A DNA stretch of 64,000 bases, from positions 62,001 through 126,000 of the forward strand of contig QKBC01000005.1 in assembly GCA_003246205.1 (NCBI GenBank), in the 5' to 3' direction. Position 1 is the stretch's first letter. Each line of letters opens with the position of its first letter. The notes under the pieces are model-generated. The model searched no databases and was not told where the DNA came from. It saw only the letters and a list, made by a program, of their open reading frames with translations. The stretch comes from Flavobacterium haoranii (lineage in GTDB: Bacteria > Bacteroidota > Bacteroidia > Flavobacteriales > Flavobacteriaceae). Positions 62,802 through 64,000 of this stretch are shown piece after piece. The position numbers and the translations under genes are program-made.

Positions 62802-63266
62802 TTACAATGTCGTAATTGGATCTATTTCTAAAACCCCAACAACTCCTCCATTACCTCCCTGACGAGGCTCTTTATTCCCTTCACAGGAAGTTATAAGAAA
62901 ATCACCTCTCTGCAAGCGGCTTTCATCCAATCGGATATTATTAAACATCGAAATAAAATCTTTTTTAGCGCAAGTTAATTCAGAAAGAACATCGCTATTA
63001 TTCCAGTAAAAAACTCTAATTTCTTTTGGATTAGACGGAAGATCAAATGTTTTTGTTATTGAAAAATGTTCTGTTCCTCCATCTTTCAGATTAATTGCTT
63101 CTTTTTTCATATTTCCAAAACGAAAAATAACTGCTATATCACTATCAATGTTCAAAACATCTGTGCCATAACATTCAAAATTCTGCTTTGTGTCAGTTTG
63201 GAAATCAATTGTAATTTCAACATTAGTTTTCCCTCTTTCTCTTAATGCTTCTAAATTAATTTTCAT
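62802..63266 (-). CDS. Hypothetical protein co-transcribed with the LytTR regulator
   Basis: 154 residues, no signal peptide: MKINLEALRERGKTNVEITIDFQTDTKQNFECYGTDVL. It has beta-strand-like stretches (DIAVIFRFGNMK, IRVFYWNNSDVLSELTCAKK). The C-terminus has a Gly-rich segment (KEPRQGGNGGVVGVLEIDP). No known motif. It ends where the regulator gene starts, so it may be the first gene of a two-gene transcript. Confidence 0.55.
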   Translation of the reverse strand: MKINLEALRERGKTNVEITIDFQTDTKQNFECYGTDVLNIDSDIAVIFRFGNMKKEAINLKDGGTEHFSITKTFDLPSNPKEIRVFYWNNSDVLSELTCAKKDFISMFNNIRLDESRLQRGDFLITSCEGNKEPRQGGNGGVVGVLEIDPITTL

Positions 63267-63338
63267 AAATCTCGTTTTTTATTTCTCTTGTTTTACAATA
63301 AATTATAGCTTATTCCTACAAAATGGGAATTTAATTAA

Positions 63339-64000
63339 TTATTCTTTTAAAAACACGTCAAACGTTGAATTTAATTCTGTAATAATTCCAATATCGTCTT
63401 TTCCTAACACAATATCGTATACTCCAAAATCTAAATCATTAATTACAAATCCAATCTTATCATGCTGGTAGGTATTCGCTTCTTCGAGCAGCTTTTTTTT
63501 GAGAATTTCAATAGTTTCTGAAAAATCTCTTGTTGTTTGCTTGTTAACCTCTTTTATAATCAAAGGCTTAAACAATGAAGATATGACCGGATAAAATTTG
63601 TTATCCACATCCATGCTAAAATCCAGATTTTTTAACTCAAATTTTTTATTATTAACCATTGTTGGCTTTCCTATTAAATAAATCCATCCTGAAACCGGAA
63701 ATAAATTCCCCGGAAGTTTAGCCTTTAATTTCACTCCTACTACAACCTCATCTCCATTTGGATATATATCCATTTTTTTCAGTTTTATATGGGCTTTCTT
63801 TTTGAGAATCAATTCCGGTTGTAGTTCCACATGCTTCTCCTTTAAATATTTATTTGCTGTACCTGATATATCTTCATATTTAAGAATAAGCGGTAAAAAT
63901 GATCTTACTTCACTCGGAGTTTCTACCTGTTCTTCCAATAAAGGCAAAGCTGCTGTCGTATTTATGATATTGTCATCAATACTTATATTTCCTCTTACTC
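63339..64000 (-). CDS. DUF4403 family protein, C-terminal part (5' end outside window)
   Basis: The frame is open to the window edge, leaving about 220 C-terminal residues (RGNISIDDNIINTT at the start of the visible part). Alternating beta-strands and helices in VGVKLKAKLPGNLFPVSGWIYLIGKPT, LDFSMDVDNKFYPVISSLFK and IGFVINDLDFGVYDIVLGKDDIGIITELNSTFDVFL match the lipid-binding-like DUF4403 family, which is about 450 residues long in full. Function unknown. A possible internal start codon at 63945-63947 is not the real one. Confidence 0.65.
   Translation of the reverse strand, partial: VRGNISIDDNIINTTAALPLLEEQVETPSEVRSFLPLILKYEDISGTANKYLKEKHVELQPELILKKKAHIKLKKMDIYPNGDEVVVGVKLKAKLPGNLFPVSGWIYLIGKPTMVNNKKFELKNLDFSMDVDNKFYPVISSLFKPLIIKEVNKQTTRDFSETIEILKKKLLEEANTYQHDKIGFVINDLDFGVYDIVLGKDDIGIITELNSTFDVFLKE

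Noticed and set aside
1..64000. CRISPR array
   Set aside because: No regularly spaced repeats of 24-40 bp with unique spacers are visible; the tandem repeats found are too short and gapless.

Overview
The window comes from a low-GC Bacteroidota chromosome, almost certainly Flavobacteriaceae and close to Flavobacterium. The evidence is the gliding genes gldD and gldE in the block mutY-ssb-gldE-gldD, a secreted protease with a type IX secretion (T9SS) C-terminal tail, an L21 ribosomal protein with a helix-hairpin-helix extension, promoter boxes of the TAnnTTTG type, and no clear Shine-Dalgarno sites.

Host part 1 (1-18710) holds core metabolism. It has the end of fbaA, accD, a small membrane protein, an AIM24/TIGR00266 protein, the minus-strand run DedA / FAD oxidoreductase / mtgA, a dicarboxylate symporter, a large secreted metalloprotease, an S9 peptidase, the fatty-acid block fabH-accB-accC, rpmF with its DUF177 partner, pdxA, ribE and a small proline-rich membrane peptide.

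Integrated element (about 18711-36472, 17.7 kb). A 43-bp direct repeat, which is the 3' part of a CAT-anticodon tRNA gene, marks both ends. The intact tRNA lies at the right end and its displaced 3' part at the left. Tandem copies of an 11-bp motif lie just inside both ends (two left, three right) and look like integrase arm sites. The backbone is a tyrosine integrase, an excisionase-like HTH protein, a possible rolling-circle-type replication protein, a RecA-fold ATPase, a DUF3871 protein, a RadC-like protein and an XRE regulator. I see no relaxase, type IV secretion or virion genes. The cargo at 22488-30475 is all on the plus strand and is a defence island: a membrane protein next to a 1029-residue SIR2-like protein, a 77-residue orphan, a Hachiman pair (hamA DUF1837 nuclease and hamB helicase), and a 107-residue orphan whose start overlaps the hamB stop. 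The membrane-SIR2 unit and the two small orphans are the best candidates for something undescribed.

Host part 2 (36473-64000) has mce, rbfA, a LolC/E-type permease, rpmA and rplU, an active/inactive M16 peptidase pair, an EamA transporter, a metal-binding lipoprotein, gldD-gldE-ssb-mutY, an HU protein with a 30-residue very basic peptide gene behind it, ribonuclease G, an MBOAT acyltransferase with an SGNH-like partner, pbpC beside an alpha-2-macroglobulin, tadA, a TPR-LytTR regulator and the truncated end of a DUF4403 protein. Strong hairpin terminators separate most convergent genes.
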